DNA from: Slackia isoflavoniconvertens
GTDB lineage: Bacteria > Actinomycetota > Coriobacteriia > Coriobacteriales > Eggerthellaceae
NCBI RefSeq assembly: GCF_003725955.1
Contig: NZ_QIBZ01000010.1
Span: 19,925-83,924 of the forward strand
DNA length: 64,000 nt
Direction: 5' to 3'
The translations under genes and the position numbers were made by a program. Shown here in pieces: positions 62,749 through 64,000 of the stretch (its first letter is position 1; each line of letters starts with the position of its first letter). The notes beneath the pieces were generated by a model. It did not search any database and was not told where the DNA came from. It saw only the letters and a program-made list of their open reading frames with translations.

Positions 62749-63700
62749 CTAAAGCCCGGAATTAGCCTCGTTTTCCAACAAACTGTCGGGAAGGGAAAAA
62801 CCATGCAGAACAAAGGCGTCTCTTAAATCCGATAAAATCTCTTTACTAAGAGAGCCGCAGTCAATAAGCTCAATCGCTTGCTGATAGCCCTCGCAACCCA
62901 CGCAATCGATGCTAGCGCCCTTCATACGCGCAATCAAGAATTTCGCCTTGTCCTCATTCGCCAAGGCGCTTTCGCCAATTAAAGCAATCAATTCCTTGTC
63001 GAGAAAAAAGTCGTTCTCATATTTCCAATTGCAGTGCTCCGAAAAGATCTTAACAGCCCCCGTAATCACGTAGGAATCGTCGTTCTTCTCTTTATTGCAT
63101 AAACGAAGCAAGTGATGGGCGGATTTTCTATAGCACGCCTCGTCTTCCAATAGCAGATTGATTGTCGAATTAATCCATCCGCGCCATTCTCGCTCGCGGT
63201 CCGCTTTCGAGAGACGCACGTCCATTCGACGAGAACCCATACAGCAGCCGAACACGACGCAGGATTGTGTCTACATGCGCCAAAGAGCTCTTCTCTCGAC
63301 GCGGAACCGTCGTAGAGAATCGACGACCAAAGAAACGTCTTCTTTATCCTCGCATTGCGAACATCTTCATACGGCTCGCCATCGGAAAGAACTTGGCGCC
63401 AATAGACCCGAATGTTCCGCCATAATTCTTCAGATATGACACTCAAATAGCTCAAACCGCACCAAGCTCCCTGAGCGTAACCGGAATCTTCCTCTAGTAA
63501 AGGAAGCATTTTCGATGAGAAAACATCGTTCACGGCGTTGATCCAGTAGTTCGCCTCAGAAAAGACAATCGTCGCGAAGGAATTACCCGCTTCTTTATCG
63601 CTCATCGAAGCCAATAAAAGTTGCTTAATTCTTATCTGAAATGCGCGTTCTGTGCATTTAGTCTCGGAAAGAAGCTGTTCACCTCCCGAATCCCATCGGA
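62749..63700 (-). pseudogene. Frameshifted helical-repeat gene, 5' end cut
   Basis: Two overlapping minus frames form one protein: 63614-63066 (EANYWINAVNDVFSSKMLPLLEEDSGYAQGA...) and 63255-62749 (EREWRGWINSTINLLLEDEACYRKSAHHLL...). A frame change near 63230-63255 is required to join them. The two pieces resemble each other around W-I-N...LLEDE.-Y, so the protein is an internal helical repeat. The first frame stays open upstream without a start codon to about 63700 (GIRWDSGGEQLLSETKCTERAFQIRIKQ), up to the IS30-like remnant, so the 5' end seems lost. Family unknown; the position beside RloAB suggests a former defence gene. Confidence 0.6.
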
Positions 63701-63743
63701 TACCATTGTTTAAGCGGCATTCGGGCGAGGGGAGGTGGAGAGA

Positions 63744-63889
63744 ATGCCGAGAAGCAAGAACGGGCAGCTCACCCAGGGGGACCGCATGGCGATCGAGCAG
63801 CAGCTCAAGGATGCCGGCCGCTGCCGGAAATCGCCAGGGGACTGGGCGTCGCGCCGTCGACCGTGGCCCGCGATGTTGATGTTCACTAA
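63744..63889 (+). pseudogene. IS30-family transposase, 5' fragment with frameshift
   Basis: ATG 63744 with GGGGAGGTGGAG upstream begins MPRSKNGQLTQGDRMAIEQQLKD, a typical IS30 helix-turn-helix start. About 70 bp in, the frame must change by one base to continue as RPLPEIARGLGVAPSTVARDV, which is the second half of the same domain. A TAA follows at 63887-63889, and the catalytic DDE domain is missing. This is a remnant. Confidence 0.75.
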
Positions 63890-63955
63890 GAAGTGGTCCG
63901 AGTGATCACTGGGAAATGAGCACCGTGAGCACGAAAAATTGAGCAGTTTAAGCAA

Positions 63956-63991
63956 GAGGGCCGCGCCCCGGGGACCGGGGGCGCGGCCCTC
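63956..63991. terminator. Strong GC hairpin near the window edge
   Basis: A perfect 14-bp stem (63956-63969 with 63978-63991). No T-run follows on the visible side, so it may be a terminator, an IS end structure or both. Confidence 0.5.
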
Positions 63992-64000
63992 GCCGTATGG

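Noticed and set aside
62557..62826. Plus-strand frame of 89 codons between rloA and the frameshifted gene
   Set aside because: Overlaps the minus-strand gene end, has no ribosome site and no domain.

Overview
The window looks like a high-GC actinobacterial gut anaerobe of the Coriobacteriia, most probably Eggerthellaceae. The main reasons are the many substrate-cluster membrane transporters, a large multi-pass membrane protein ending in a LuxR helix-turn-helix, AMP-ligase/CoA-transferase/acyl-CoA dehydrogenase chemistry for anaerobic reduction, and the 'bacterial' ribosomal and tRNA gene orders. This family assignment is inference from gene content; no 16S rRNA gene is present.

Layout. 1-8.9 kb is accessory DNA: a MarR-type regulator cut by the window edge, an IS200/IS605-type insertion sequence, a minus-strand block of two small membrane proteins and two lipoproteins with a structured leader, a decayed gene, and a small integrated element (RepA-like ATPase, 9-bp iterons, two small genes, tyrosine integrase) that ends beside three identical tRNA-Asp genes. 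9-25 kb is mostly housekeeping: an orphan ABC substrate-binding lipoprotein, trxA/trxB, a patatin-like protein, nth, a DUF2130 protein, a HAD phosphatase, a PPC-decarboxylase-like flavoprotein, an NCS1 permease and carAB. 25-35 kb is transport and 5-oxoproline metabolism: azlCD, an NhaC-type antiporter, a TauE/SafE protein, then pxpB-pxpC-DUF1445 hydro-lyase-pxpA-NRAMP. This is the gene set of the Bacillus subtilis ycsFGI-kipIA region. 35-48 kb is core: ppdK with its regulator ppsR, glyQS, lepB, trmD, rimM, khpA, rpsP, pnp and rpsO.

48-60.5 kb is the most interesting part: a minus-strand catabolic cluster with clear CaiA-, CaiB- and CaiC-like proteins. Here a MaoC-type hydratase takes the place expected for CaiD, two MFS transporters take the place of CaiT, and an HSL-type esterase is added. 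A divergent membrane LuxR regulator faces it. The simplest reading is import of a carnitine-like (perhaps acylated) substrate, de-esterification, CoA activation or transfer, dehydration and reduction, possibly used as an anaerobic electron sink. 60.5-64 kb holds a RloA/RloB (AbiL/PARIS-like) ATPase-TOPRIM defence pair, a frameshifted helical-repeat gene apparently cut by an IS30-like remnant, and a strong GC hairpin at the edge.

Repeats not explained by genes: seven copies of a 31-bp palindrome, six of them as inverted pairs, at three intergenic places; a perfect 30-bp inverted repeat upstream of carA; a degenerate ~17-bp tandem array downstream of azlD; and a 9-bp iteron array in the integrated element.
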